The translations under genes and the position numbers were made by a program. Under the pieces are notes generated by a model, which was not told the origin of the DNA, made no database searches, and worked only from the letters and a program-made list of their open reading frames with translations. This document shows, in pieces, positions 1 to 7,342 of a DNA stretch of 18,684 bases. Origin of the DNA: DATKWS01 sp035529435 (GTDB lineage Bacteria; Krumholzibacteriota; Krumholzibacteriia; Krumholzibacteriales; Krumholzibacteriaceae). How positions within the stretch are numbered: position 1 is the stretch's first letter; each line of letters starts with the position of its first letter. The DNA lies in assembly GCA_035529435.1 (NCBI GenBank), contig DATKWS010000041.1:1-18684 (forward strand). The letters run 5' to 3'.

Positions 1-378
1 GCCGTCTTTTGGAACAAGAAGGAATTCCCGACCGGTGGCGTCATGATCACCTTGGTCGGCCTCGTCCTTATCGGTATGTCGCAATGGAGCAACATAAAGA
101 TCTCGGCTGCCGGGGCCACCGTCGAGGTCGTCAGGGATGAGGTCAAGAAGACGGCCGAGGCAGTGGATCAAGTGGCTGCACAGGCTCAACTGGCAGCAGG
201 TGCCGTCGAGGCGACCAGACAACAACTGGCAAGTCTGACGGATTTGCTCGAGAGCAAACAAGTTCTGTCTGCCGCTACAACCCAGCCGATTCGAGCTAAG
301 CTCGAGGCTGCGCCACGCGCCGACGTCATGAAGCTGGGTACTGCAAGAGAAAACCTGAAGCGGGTAATAAAGCCATAG
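1..378 (+). CDS. membrane-anchored coiled-coil protein, 5' partial
   Basis: The reading frame is open from the first base of the window (A-V-F-W-N-K-K-E-F-P), so the true start probably lies upstream. An internal ATG at 43 has no clear Shine-Dalgarno sequence. One hydrophobic segment (MITLVGLVLIGMSQW) is followed by an Ala/Gln/Val/Glu-rich stretch of about 60 residues with heptad-like spacing, which looks like a coiled coil. The tail is basic (RENLKRVIKP). This suggests a bitopic membrane protein with a helical soluble domain. I do not recognise a family and assign no function. The next gene begins 17 bases after the stop, so the two may be co-transcribed. Confidence 0.6.
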   Translation, partial: AVFWNKKEFPTGGVMITLVGLVLIGMSQWSNIKISAAGATVEVVRDEVKKTAEAVDQVAAQAQLAAGAVEATRQQLASLTDLLESKQVLSAATTQPIRAKLEAAPRADVMKLGTARENLKRVIKP

Positions 379-395
379 GAGCATTGAAACGTTGA

Positions 396-788
396 ATGGA
401 GAAAAGAGTAAATCAAATGAATGATAAACCAGCCTATGCTTCCAAGAGTATTGCGAAGAACCTCTGGCAAGAATACCTCATTTATGACGATCGCCTGGAG
501 ATCAACACACTGCTCGGGCGTATGACGGTTCCTTTCGAACACATCGAGCGGGTCGATGTTTCCGAGTCTGAGATCAAGGGTCTGCTCAGAGGAGACCTGC
601 ACCTGAAGAATTTCCGGCCTGCCCTGAAGGTGGATTGGGCCAATTTCTTGGAACATGTCGTACTTGACAAGCGCGAGGGGTATATCCGACGGATCCTCTT
701 CACTCCGGATGACCCTGAAACATTCAAAGATATCTTGGATAAAGCACTTGCTCGGCATAAAGAGAAACGGCCCGGTGGCGAAGATTGA
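396..788 (+). CDS. PH-like domain protein, hypothetical
   Basis: The gene encodes a 130-residue soluble protein. Its pattern matches small bacterial PH-like domains: a beta-rich N-terminal half (EYLIYDDRLEINTLLGRMTVPFEHIERVDV) and a C-terminal strand plus helix with the motif FTPDDPETF. That motif resembles the 'R-x-F-x-P-x-D-P-x-x-F' ending of such domains. There is no signal peptide or membrane helix. The start is uncertain. ATG 396 has AGGAG 14 bases upstream, which is rather far. ATG 417 (MNDKPAY) has the weaker AAGAG at a better spacing of 8 bases. The gene follows the membrane-anchored coiled-coil gene closely. Bacterial PH-like domains often act at membranes or in protein assembly; a specific role here is unknown. 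Confidence 0.75.
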   Translation: MEKRVNQMNDKPAYASKSIAKNLWQEYLIYDDRLEINTLLGRMTVPFEHIERVDVSESEIKGLLRGDLHLKNFRPALKVDWANFLEHVVLDKREGYIRRILFTPDDPETFKDILDKALARHKEKRPGGED

Positions 789-987
789 GCATTTGCGTCT
801 ACATGTCTCCAGCGGAGTATACCTGTGCCGTCTACTGGCCAAGGGACAGGTGTCGGCCATGAAAATGGTTCTCCTGCGGTAGGGGTGTTCCTCGGACGGA
901 TGGACGCCCGGCATACATGATAAAGACCGCGCCGCGCCGCCCCCGGCCGGTGCCGGAACATTCGGCGCGAAAGGAGAAGGTACACGT
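789..987. other. intergenic spacer, no gene seen
   Basis: This 199-base stretch lies between the PH-like gene and the exported repeat protein. No supported coding region, RNA gene or convincing hairpin terminator was seen. The last bases hold the GGAGAAGG ribosome binding site of the next gene at about 972-979. Any promoter for that gene should lie here, but no good -35/-10 pair stands out. Confidence 0.4.
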
Positions 988-2808
988 ATGAAGCGATTCT
1001 TGATGGCCGCAGGCATTCTTGCCTTCTGGCTTGTGTATGGATCGGTCGTATCCGCCGCGGAACCGAATCATGTTATCAGCGTTCTTCTCACAACGGGGAA
1101 GGAGAGCACCCTGGAAGAGCCTTACAGCCGGGCCAGTCTGGACTGTGGCGATTTCACGCTCGAGACGGAACTTGAACTCATCGATACAATGCTCCCCGTG
1201 CAGGGCGGGGGGCTGGAAATCGTCTTCAACAACGGCGAGTCCCTCATCGCCAGGCAGGTGTCCGGAGAGATTACCTACCAGGGCGAGTTCGGCGAGGTCA
1301 AGCTCCCGTGGTCCTCCGTTCAAAAGATGACCACCGTCAGAAATACCTACAAGAAACGCGAAACCGGGAGCTTCAGCCGGGATTACTACGAGTTCAAGGC
1401 GAGACTGAAATTTCGTGGCGGCGCGACGAGGATCGTGTATCTCTCCGAAAACGATCTGGCCCTTACCGTGAAATACAAGGACATGAGCGCCGAACTTTGG
1501 CCCAGCAGGGCGTATCTGGTCTTCGATTGGGCACGGCGGGTCGTCAGAGCTTCCGCGCAAAACTGCCCGCCGGTTGACGCGGTCATCACCCGCTTGCCGG
1601 AAGAACCGGCCGGCGCGCGGACCGACTTGGGAGAACTATCTTTTGCATGGAGCGCTGTCGCGGAGAGCCGGCCCGTTGATGGCCGCACCGGGCTCTTCGA
1701 CGGGGCATGCAGCGTTCGATTGTCCGACGGTACCGCGTTGAAAATTTCGATCATTTCCCACATGTGCTCGGACTGGAGTTCGCACGGGGGACAGTGTCTC
1801 AGGTTGAACGGAAGGGCCGCAGAGGAAATCTTCTGGCAGGCGGTGGCGAAAATACGCATGACCCCGAACGCGTCCACCGGCACGGTTTCGTTCCGAGACG
1901 GAAAGGAGGGCACGCTATCGGCCGATCTGCTCCGTGCGGACTGGGCACTGGGAAGCATTGAAATCCCCTTTTCCGGAGCGAGTTTTTCGGAAGTCGTCTG
2001 CACCGGAAGCGCGGCCAATACCCGAAGCGACGAGACACACACCCATTCAATCCGCTTGACGGACGGGCAGGAATGGATTGGCATCCTCGAAGGCATGGAT
2101 GGCTTTCCGCAAACAACGGCACCCGGCGTGCTGCACCTGCTCGGACTACCCGTGCCCTTGGGAACCTGGCTCGCCGAGAGCGACGTCCTGGATCTGGCGA
2201 CATCCGGATCACAACTATTTGTCAAGGCCCTGGGGCAGAGCTACCCGGTGAGTGGAGCGGATCTCGAGCAGACGCTGGAGCTGAAGATCCCGTACGGAAG
2301 GTTTCGTGTCGCCACAAAGGAAGTCGAATCAATCCGGCCGATACGTAACGTTGCATCGGGTGCACATGAGTTTTCGGTCACCGTGGTTCTGAGGGCCGGC
2401 GGGGAACATGTGCTGTCGTGCGAAAAAATCCAATTTGTCAGGTATCCGGACAGAATCTGGTCCGGTACCATGTACAACCAGGACCTCGGCGCCTGGTTCT
2501 GGAGGCAGTACGACGCGATCACCGTCGGGAGCGAGTCTTCGACAACCGACGTGCAACTGAGCAGGGTCAAACAACTCAAGATCTCGGGTACCTACCCGTC
2601 CTGGAACGTGGAGGTAGTAGGTAGCAAAACCGGGGCGGTCATGAAGGGCCACATAATGCCGGCGGAAGTAGCCGCACAGAGTCCGGGCGTGTCGTCATGG
2701 GACGGTGACAACGAAGGATTCTGGTTCTGGTCATCGGAGGGGCGCGCCTTTCTGTTCATTCCGATAGCAACGATTGCTGAAATCAATGTGTCCCCCGGCC
2801 CCCAATAA
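988..2808 (+). CDS. exported beta-rich repeat protein, unknown function
   Basis: The gene encodes 606 residues. A clear Sec signal peptide (MKRF, then a hydrophobic core, then SVVSAAEP) predicts export, with cleavage around residue 23 or 24. No further membrane helix is obvious, so it is probably periplasmic or surface-associated. The body holds several diverged copies of a small beta unit of the form 'x-DG-x-x-x-G/A ... G-x-x-x-I/L-P-x-S/x-x-I'. Units lie near residues 75-114 (FNNGESLIA ... VKLPWSSVQKM), 242-260 (VRLSDGTALKI), 298-337 (SFRDGKEGTL ... IEIPFSGASF), 354-400 (RLTDGQEWIG) and 432-450 (LKIPYGRFRVATKEVESI). Similar units occur in uncharacterised exported proteins of environmental bacteria. 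GGAGAAGG lies upstream at good spacing. No catalytic motif was recognised. Confidence 0.8.
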   Translation: MKRFLMAAGILAFWLVYGSVVSAAEPNHVISVLLTTGKESTLEEPYSRASLDCGDFTLETELELIDTMLPVQGGGLEIVFNNGESLIARQVSGEITYQGEFGEVKLPWSSVQKMTTVRNTYKKRETGSFSRDYYEFKARLKFRGGATRIVYLSENDLALTVKYKDMSAELWPSRAYLVFDWARRVVRASAQNCPPVDAVITRLPEEPAGARTDLGELSFAWSAVAESRPVDGRTGLFDGACSVRLSDGTALKISIISHMCSDWSSHGGQCLRLNGRAAEEIFWQAVAKIRMTPNASTGTVSFRDGKEGTLSADLLRADWALGSIEIPFSGASFSEVVCTGSAANTRSDETHTHSIRLTDGQEWIGILEGMDGFPQTTAPGVLHLLGLPVPLGTWLAESDVLDLATSGSQLFVKALGQSYPVSGADLEQTLELKIPYGRFRVATKEVESIRPIRNVASGAHEFSVTVVLRAGGEHVLSCEKIQFVRYPDRIWSGTMYNQDLGAWFWRQYDAITVGSESSTTDVQLSRVKQLKISGTYPSWNVEVVGSKTGAVMKGHIMPAEVAAQSPGVSSWDGDNEGFWFWSSEGRAFLFIPIATIAEINVSPGPQ

Positions 2809-2885
2809 ATCGTTGCCACGGTCGAGGAGTATTTTAGCGGCTCGCAGTAGCCGTTGTCGGACGGCAGATCGAAACAGGAGGGGTC

Positions 2886-3803
2886 ATGAGATATTCCGCG
2901 CTTCAGGATGACTGGGAAGAGCTCGGCGATAACGGATTTAAATCGCCTCTCAATACGAGCTCGCCGGAACAGATCGTCATTTTTCCCGAGATCTTCAAAA
3001 ACGGGTCGGTCCAGTCGGATATCACGCCGCTGGCGGGATCAAAGACGGGACGCGGTGACGAAGGCAAGGAGAGCTCCCTGATGTTCCGCTATTCCGGATA
3101 TGAGGGTTACTATTACGCGGGGCTGGGCGCTTTCGGCACAAAGTTCTTCGTGGGAAAGGTCCTGCCCGGTCCGGTCTGGCAACTCCTCGGACATACGGGA
3201 CGGCGGGATTCGATCAAGTATGGACAGACCTACCGGATCAGGATCGACTGCGTGGGTAACCAGATCAGCCTGTTCGTGAACGATGTCCGCCAGTTCGTCG
3301 TGTTCGACGAGTTTTACGAAACCGGCCAATGGGGTCTCAGGTCGTGGCGATCGAGTGCCAGGTTCGAGAACTTGAAGTTCAAAGCGTCAAAGCCCCTGTG
3401 CTTCGTAGTGATGCCGTTTGCCTCCGAGCTCGATTACGTATACGACGTCATCAAGGAATCGGTCGAGGCGCGCGGCCTCAAGTGCATACGGGCGGATGAA
3501 ATCCTTGTCTCCCGCCCGGTCGTCGAGGATATCAAGGAGCAGATCGCCGGGGCCGATCTGGTCATCGTGGATTTGACCGACAAGAATCCCAACGTTTACT
3601 ACGAAGCCGGGCTCGCGGATGCATGGAAGAAAAAATGGATCGTGCTGGCACAGAGGTCGGACGACCTGACGTTCGACGTGAGACATATCCGGACGATCAT
3701 CTACTCGAATACCATGGGGGCGGATGTGCAACTCCGTGATAAACTCGGTAGTGCAATCGACGAAACCCTGGGTCTGTCGCGGGGAGCCCGGGAACGCCGT
3801 TGA
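2886..3803 (+). CDS. LamG-like / TIR-like (nucleoside deoxyribosyltransferase-like) fusion protein
   Basis: The gene encodes a 305-residue two-domain protein. Residues ~1-165 look like a concanavalin A/LamG-type beta-sandwich: YYYAGLGAF, then YRIRIDCVGNQISLFVNDV, then GQWGLRSWRSSARFENLKF. This resembles the DUF1080-type carbohydrate-binding fold. Residues ~171-290 are a Rossmann-like TIR/nucleoside 2-deoxyribosyltransferase-like domain. It starts with CFVVMPF (172-178), continues with ADLVIVDLT (223-231), and carries NPNVYYEAGLA (234-244), where E240 sits at the position of the family's conserved glutamate. There is no signal peptide, so it is cytoplasmic. AGGAGGGG precedes the ATG. Domains of this type act as nucleotide- or NAD-processing effectors or sensors in several bacterial defence systems. 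An enzymatic role here is inferred only. A small HEAT-like gene follows at 31 bases. Confidence 0.8.
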   Translation: MRYSALQDDWEELGDNGFKSPLNTSSPEQIVIFPEIFKNGSVQSDITPLAGSKTGRGDEGKESSLMFRYSGYEGYYYAGLGAFGTKFFVGKVLPGPVWQLLGHTGRRDSIKYGQTYRIRIDCVGNQISLFVNDVRQFVVFDEFYETGQWGLRSWRSSARFENLKFKASKPLCFVVMPFASELDYVYDVIKESVEARGLKCIRADEILVSRPVVEDIKEQIAGADLVIVDLTDKNPNVYYEAGLADAWKKKWIVLAQRSDDLTFDVRHIRTIIYSNTMGADVQLRDKLGSAIDETLGLSRGARERR

Positions 3804-3834
3804 CCCGGGAGCTGCAGCGGGTGAGGTGATCGAA

Positions 3835-4296
3835 GTGCAAATTTCCGAACCGCGATCGCCGATAATGTCTCTGATGTCCGGATTGCCTGACTGGAGCGCC
3901 GGGGCCGCGATGGGGGCGGCGCTGAAACGGCTCGGTTGGCTTCCACGGTCGATCCGGGAGAAGGTGTATCTGGCCGTGGCCGAACGAGACGGTGTAACAT
4001 TGAAGCGGCTGGGGAATCAGTGTGACGACGTTCTGTGGAAGGATATAGAGTCGGATAATTGGAGAACCGTGGAATATGCATTCAACGCACTGATTGCGCT
4101 CGGCAGACCCGGCAGCGCGACTGCACTCATTGACGCACTGAACCGGAGGGGCGGAAAAACAGTTGCCGAGATATTTCTCAATTCCGGCAACAGAGAGCTC
4201 GCAGATGCAGCCAAACGTTGGGCGGATGATCACGGTTATTACATTCAACCCAGACCCCCTGGGGCTTCGGGCAATAACTTCTGGGCATCCTGGTAG
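3835..4296 (+). CDS. HEAT-repeat-like small protein, hypothetical
   Basis: The best start is GTG 3835, because GAGGTG at 3823-3828 lies 6 bases upstream. The frame also runs back to an ATG at 3724, but that would overlap the preceding gene by 80 bases with low-complexity, unlikely sequence. The resulting 153-residue protein is helical. The central helices 'TVEYAFNALIALG' and 'SATALIDALNRRG', followed by 'ELADAAKRWADDHG', resemble HEAT-type repeats used as protein-binding scaffolds. The C-terminus (PRPPGASGNNFWASW) is extended and aromatic. There is no signal peptide or membrane segment. It lies just after the TIR-like fusion gene and may be its partner; this is inferred from position only. 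Confidence 0.65.
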   Translation: MQISEPRSPIMSLMSGLPDWSAGAAMGAALKRLGWLPRSIREKVYLAVAERDGVTLKRLGNQCDDVLWKDIESDNWRTVEYAFNALIALGRPGSATALIDALNRRGGKTVAEIFLNSGNRELADAAKRWADDHGYYIQPRPPGASGNNFWASW

Positions 4297-4312
4297 AATT
4301 GCGGAGAGAACA

Positions 4313-4660
4313 ATGCACCTATCCGTCATCGCCAAAACCGCATGTCTGCTCATCCTGTCGAACGTGTTCATGACCTTTGCGTGGTACGCGCACCTGCGCA
4401 ACCTCAGCCACCGCCCGTGGATCATCGCCGCTCTCTGCAGCTGGGGTATCGCCCTGTTCGAGTACCTGTTGCAGGTGCCGGCGAACCGCATCGGTTATTC
4501 AGCGCTCAGCATAGGCCAGCTCAAGATTCTACAGGAAATCATAACGCTGGCCGTGTTCGTTCCGTTTGCCCTGTTCTACATGAGGGAGCCGGTCAGGCTC
4601 AATTACCTGTGGGCCGCGCTCTGCCTGTTCGGCGCGGTCTTCTTCGTCTTTCGTAACTAG
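4313..4660 (+). CDS. DMT-superfamily small membrane protein, DUF486 family
   Basis: The gene encodes 115 residues from ATG 4313. GGAGAG at 4303-4308 sets this start; the frame extends upstream but would run through the previous gene. Four hydrophobic segments are visible: AKTACLLILSNVFMTFAWYAHL, WIIAALCSWGIALFEYLLQV, LQEIITLAVFVPFALFYM and LWAALCLFGAVFFVF. Length, four-helix layout and motifs (TFAWY, W-x-IALFEY-x-x-QVPANRIGY, LQE-x-x-TL-x-VF) match the DUF486/DMT-like family of inner-membrane proteins. Members are thought to be related to small drug/metabolite transporters, but substrates are not established. Confidence 0.88.
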   Translation: MHLSVIAKTACLLILSNVFMTFAWYAHLRNLSHRPWIIAALCSWGIALFEYLLQVPANRIGYSALSIGQLKILQEIITLAVFVPFALFYMREPVRLNYLWAALCLFGAVFFVFRN

Positions 4661-4712
4661 ACGGGTCCTCCCGGTTACCCCTTCGCCGGTCCGGCCCAAG
4701 CAGGGAGAAAAC

Positions 4713-4919
4713 ATGATACGGATGCTGATTTTTTTAATCGGATTGGTGATGATCTTGCTCGGTGTATCGAGCCGCTTTTCGATCGTCCCCCTGCCGGTCG
4801 ACCTCAAAACGATTCACGTTTCGTTCGTCGCGGCCAGTTACACCCTGGACGTCGTGCTGATGGTCGCCGGGATATTCCTGGTTTTGGTATCGTATGTCTT
4901 TCACAAGCTTGCCCAGTAA
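4713..4919 (+). CDS. small two-helix membrane protein, hypothetical
   Basis: The gene encodes 68 residues with two hydrophobic segments (MLIFLIGLVMILLGVS near the N-terminus and VVLMVAGIFLVLVSYVF near the C-terminus), joined by a short polar loop (LPVDLKTIHVSF). The sequence CAGGGAGAAAAC places GGGAG 7 to 8 bases before the ATG. I do not recognise a family. It follows the DUF486 gene by 52 bases and may share its transcript. It is credible because its composition is clearly membrane-like and its ribosome binding site is good. Confidence 0.6.
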   Translation: MIRMLIFLIGLVMILLGVSSRFSIVPLPVDLKTIHVSFVAASYTLDVVLMVAGIFLVLVSYVFHKLAQ

Positions 4920-5182
4920 TGCCCAAAAAAAGGATACGTTTTCATTGGAAAATCAAGTTCGAGCTGCCGGCCACCGGGTGACCGACGCCCATGTTCCTCC
5001 GGTGGTCCGACAAAATACCTATTGCATGCACCGTCTCCCCCGTGCACACTATGTTGCATCGGGGCATGATACACCCCCTGGCGGGGCGCAAGAGCGAAGT
5101 GCTTGAAATCTCATTGAAAGTAATAATCGTTGCCGTGCCCTGTATGATTCCGAGGGCTCGGGAAGCCATTGAAGGAGGAACC
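4920..5182. other. intergenic region with a hairpin
   Basis: This 263-base spacer holds no gene I can support. An inverted repeat (CCACCGG at 4971-4977 and CCGGTGG at 4999-5005, extendable with G-U pairs, loop about 20 bases) lies about 50 bases after the 68-residue gene. No T-run follows it. A GGAGG ribosome binding site for the next gene lies at 5174-5178. Promoter elements are not clear. Confidence 0.35.
4969..5007 (+). repeat. inverted repeat, possible hairpin
   Basis: CCACCGG (4971-4977) and CCGGTGG (4999-5005) are perfect reverse complements. Flanking bases add a few weaker pairs. The position downstream of the small membrane protein gene fits an RNA end or a regulatory stem. It lacks the U-tract of an intrinsic terminator, so its function is uncertain. 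Confidence 0.3.
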
Positions 5183-5734
5183 ATGAATCTCGTTCGAACT
5201 GCTTGGATGATCCGGGTCGCGGTGGTACTTGCGCTGTCCGTGCCGGCACTCGTCTCCTGTGCCTGGGGTCAGGAGGCCAAGGGGATCGAAACACCCCGCG
5301 ATACCCTGCTCGCCGTAGCGCGTGATATGATGGCCAAAACCCGCTTTTGTGTTCTAATCACACTGGACGCCACGGGTCACCCCCGGGCGCGGGCTATGGA
5401 TCCATTTGCACCTGAGGAGAACATGGTGGTCTGGATGGGAACCTCCCGCGTAACGCGGAAAGTCGAGGAGATCCGGAACGATCCCCGGGTCACCCTCTAT
5501 TACGCGCATCCCGAGGGCGCGGGTTATGTATCCCTGTACGGAACCGCCAAGCTCGTCGATACTCCCGAGGAAACGGCGAAGCGATGGAAGGAAGAGTGGG
5601 CGACATTCTATCCCGACAAGGAAGCCAGCTTTATTCTCATCGCCGTGACTCCCGAGAGGATGGAGATCGTCGATTACTCGCGCGGCGTCATGGGCGATCC
5701 GAAGACGTGGATACCTGCCGTGGTGAAGTTCTAG
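5183..5734 (+). CDS. exported PNPOx-like (FMN-binding split barrel) protein
   Basis: GGAGG at 5174-5178 sets ATG 5183; the frame is open further upstream but has no ribosome binding site there. The 183-residue product starts with a signal peptide (MNLVRTAWMIRVAVVLALSVPALVSCAWGQ). LVSC fits a lipobox, so lipoprotein anchoring is possible; otherwise signal peptidase I could cut near AWGQ. The mature part resembles the pyridoxamine 5'-phosphate oxidase/general stress protein 26 family: TLDATGHPRARAMDPF, VVWMGTSRVTRKVEEIRNDPRVTLYY, then YVSLYGTAKLVD and a late RMEIVDYSRG. Such proteins bind flavin, and a few reduce cofactors or other substrates. Most relatives are cytoplasmic, so export is the odd feature. 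The actual reaction is unknown. Confidence 0.83.
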   Translation: MNLVRTAWMIRVAVVLALSVPALVSCAWGQEAKGIETPRDTLLAVARDMMAKTRFCVLITLDATGHPRARAMDPFAPEENMVVWMGTSRVTRKVEEIRNDPRVTLYYAHPEGAGYVSLYGTAKLVDTPEETAKRWKEEWATFYPDKEASFILIAVTPERMEIVDYSRGVMGDPKTWIPAVVKF

Positions 5735-5865
5735 GCCGGAACGTGGGAGTTGCCGTCCCCGCGGAGCCGGGTCCGCGCCGCCTCCGGAGCATGCCGCGTG
5801 TCGCCTTGCATGAGACCCGACGATACATCAGACGGGCAATCCCGATTTTGTCCTGGGAGGAAGGC

Positions 5866-6708
5866 ATGAACAAGAAGAAACCTCTATCGAGCTCGAAGGT
5901 CGGCGTTTTCGTCGACTCCGCAAATATCTACAGAAACGGCGGATCAAGGATGCAGTATGACGTTCTGCGCGACTTTGCCTGCCGGGACAACAGCGATCCG
6001 ATGCGGCTCAATGCCTACGTCACGTACGATGCGGATAGGGCCAGGAGGGACCATATCTACAGGAAAAAAACGGAAGGGTTTCACTCCGCCCTGCGTGATG
6101 TCGGCTACAAGGTCATCATCAAGGAAGTGAAGTGGTACGTTGACGAGGATGGAGAGCGGTTCCAGAAAGCAAATGCCGATCTCGACCTGGCCGTCGACGC
6201 TCTGCTGCAGTCAGAAAATCTGGACAGGGTTTTAATCGCCAGCGGAGACGGGGATTTCGTGCAGGTCATCCGCGCCCTCCAGAACAAGGGTTGTCGCGTG
6301 GAAGTCGTCGCGCTCGATAACACATCATACGATTTGAGACGGGAGGCGGATCTATTCATGTCGGGATACCTGATTCCAAATCTGATCCCCACATCCTCCT
6401 CTTCGCCCGACTGGGGAACGCTGGACTCCTACGTGCGGGGGTGGTGCTACTTCTATGATGACAGCAAGGGAATCGGATTCATGCGTTACCTCACGAAGAT
6501 CGACAGCGGGCTCTGGTTTATGGACAAACGGAAAAATGAAGATTCGCCCTACGATTCGGCGTTTTTTCACTTCACCAAACTGCCGGAAGAATCAATCGCC
6601 CGGCGGCTGCCGAGCCGGGACATAATATTCGAATTCAAGTTGGCTCCATCGGACCGCGGTCAGGACAAGTTCACGGCAACGGACATTCGTGTGGCCAGCG
6701 ATCAGTGA
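5866..6708 (+). CDS. NYN-domain ribonuclease fused to a cold-shock-like domain
   Basis: The start is ATG 5866, preceded by GGGAGGAAGG. The 280-residue protein has two parts. Residues ~11-175 form a NYN/LabA (PIN-like, DUF88) domain: VGVFVDSANIY with D17 and N20, ANADLDLAVDALL with D105, D107 and D111, and VLIASGDGDFVQVI with D128 and D130. These are the acidic metal-binding positions expected of an RNA-cleaving NYN nuclease. Residues ~188-280 look like a diverged cold-shock OB-fold: RGWCYFYDDSKGIGFM (CSD strand-1/RNP1-like), then SAFFHFTKL (like VFVHFS), then an IIFEF strand and KFTATDIRV. The second part would bind single-stranded RNA and target the nuclease. There is no export signal, so it is cytoplasmic. 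RNA target and partner are unknown. Confidence 0.85.
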   Translation: MNKKKPLSSSKVGVFVDSANIYRNGGSRMQYDVLRDFACRDNSDPMRLNAYVTYDADRARRDHIYRKKTEGFHSALRDVGYKVIIKEVKWYVDEDGERFQKANADLDLAVDALLQSENLDRVLIASGDGDFVQVIRALQNKGCRVEVVALDNTSYDLRREADLFMSGYLIPNLIPTSSSSPDWGTLDSYVRGWCYFYDDSKGIGFMRYLTKIDSGLWFMDKRKNEDSPYDSAFFHFTKLPEESIARRLPSRDIIFEFKLAPSDRGQDKFTATDIRVASDQ

Positions 6709-6866
6709 TTGAAGCACCGTGCGTGCGCAGGGGAACCGGGCCGGCGTTTGTATGCATCGCGGGTCGCGCCGCCGGGGACCGGCTGACGGGCACCGGCAAC
6801 CGGCGATTGCCGCTGGTTATTCCCCGCGCGGGCGTGGTATACTCCCCGCGAGGAGGCACGAGTTTC
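6709..6866. other. intergenic spacer, GC-rich
   Basis: These 158 bases lie between the NYN gene and the thioredoxin gene. No gene is supported, although the thioredoxin frame stays open through it. The AGGAGG site at 6851-6856 belongs to the thioredoxin gene. Base composition rises towards the GC-rich right part of the window from about here. Confidence 0.35.
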
Positions 6867-7247
6867 ATGGGATTTATCAAGCGACTGCTCGGCCTCGAGC
6901 AGAGGCCGGGCGAACCGAAACCGATCACGGAAGAACTCTTCGATCGACAGGTTCTTCGGAACCCGCTCCCCTGCTTTGTTGATTTCTACAACCTCTGGTG
7001 CTCGTCGTGCCAGGTAATGGGCGGCCTGCTCAACGAGGTCGGGCCGCAGTTTATCGGGAAAGCGGATTTTTTCAAGATCGATGTCAACAAGAATCCCGGC
7101 ATCGCGGAGAAGTACCAGATCCGCAGCGTACCGACATTGATCGTCTTCAAGCAAGGATCGGCTGTCGAGCGCCACGTCGGACTGCTCCCGCTCAATCCGC
7201 TGAAGGAGCTGATCGAGAGTCATATCGATGGGAGCGCCGGAGGGTGA
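6867..7247 (+). CDS. thioredoxin-like protein with WCSSC active site
   Basis: AGGAGG at 6851-6856 sets ATG 6867; the frame is open further upstream but without a ribosome binding site. The 126-residue product has the thioredoxin fold: CFVDFYNLWCSSC with W44, C45 and C48, then FFKIDVNKNPGIAEKYQIRSVPTLIVFKQG with the conserved cis-proline motif SVPT, and a C-terminal helix. The classical WCGPC is replaced by WCSSC, so the redox potential and partner may differ from housekeeping thioredoxin. The short N-terminal extension MGFIKRLLGLEQRPGEPK is amphipathic but not a clear signal peptide. The protein probably acts in cytoplasmic thiol-disulfide exchange. Confidence 0.88.
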   Translation: MGFIKRLLGLEQRPGEPKPITEELFDRQVLRNPLPCFVDFYNLWCSSCQVMGGLLNEVGPQFIGKADFFKIDVNKNPGIAEKYQIRSVPTLIVFKQGSAVERHVGLLPLNPLKELIESHIDGSAGG

Positions 7248-7342
7248 ACGTGGGCCCGGGGCGGCCGGAGTCCCTCCGGCCCGCTGAGACCCGGCGATAG
7301 AAGTATCGTCGCGGCCGCCGCCAAACGGACGGGGAGAGACCG

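Noticed and set aside
186..1016. 276-codon - strand frame over the first genes
   Set aside because: It is antisense to the coiled-coil and PH-like genes and has no recognisable domain or ribosome binding site.
4969..5007. Intrinsic terminator at the inverted repeat
   Set aside because: The stem is real but no T-run follows and the loop is long, so it is listed only as an inverted repeat.
4894..5106. 70-codon frame starting inside the 68-residue membrane gene
   Set aside because: It has a biased composition, no ribosome binding site and no family pattern.
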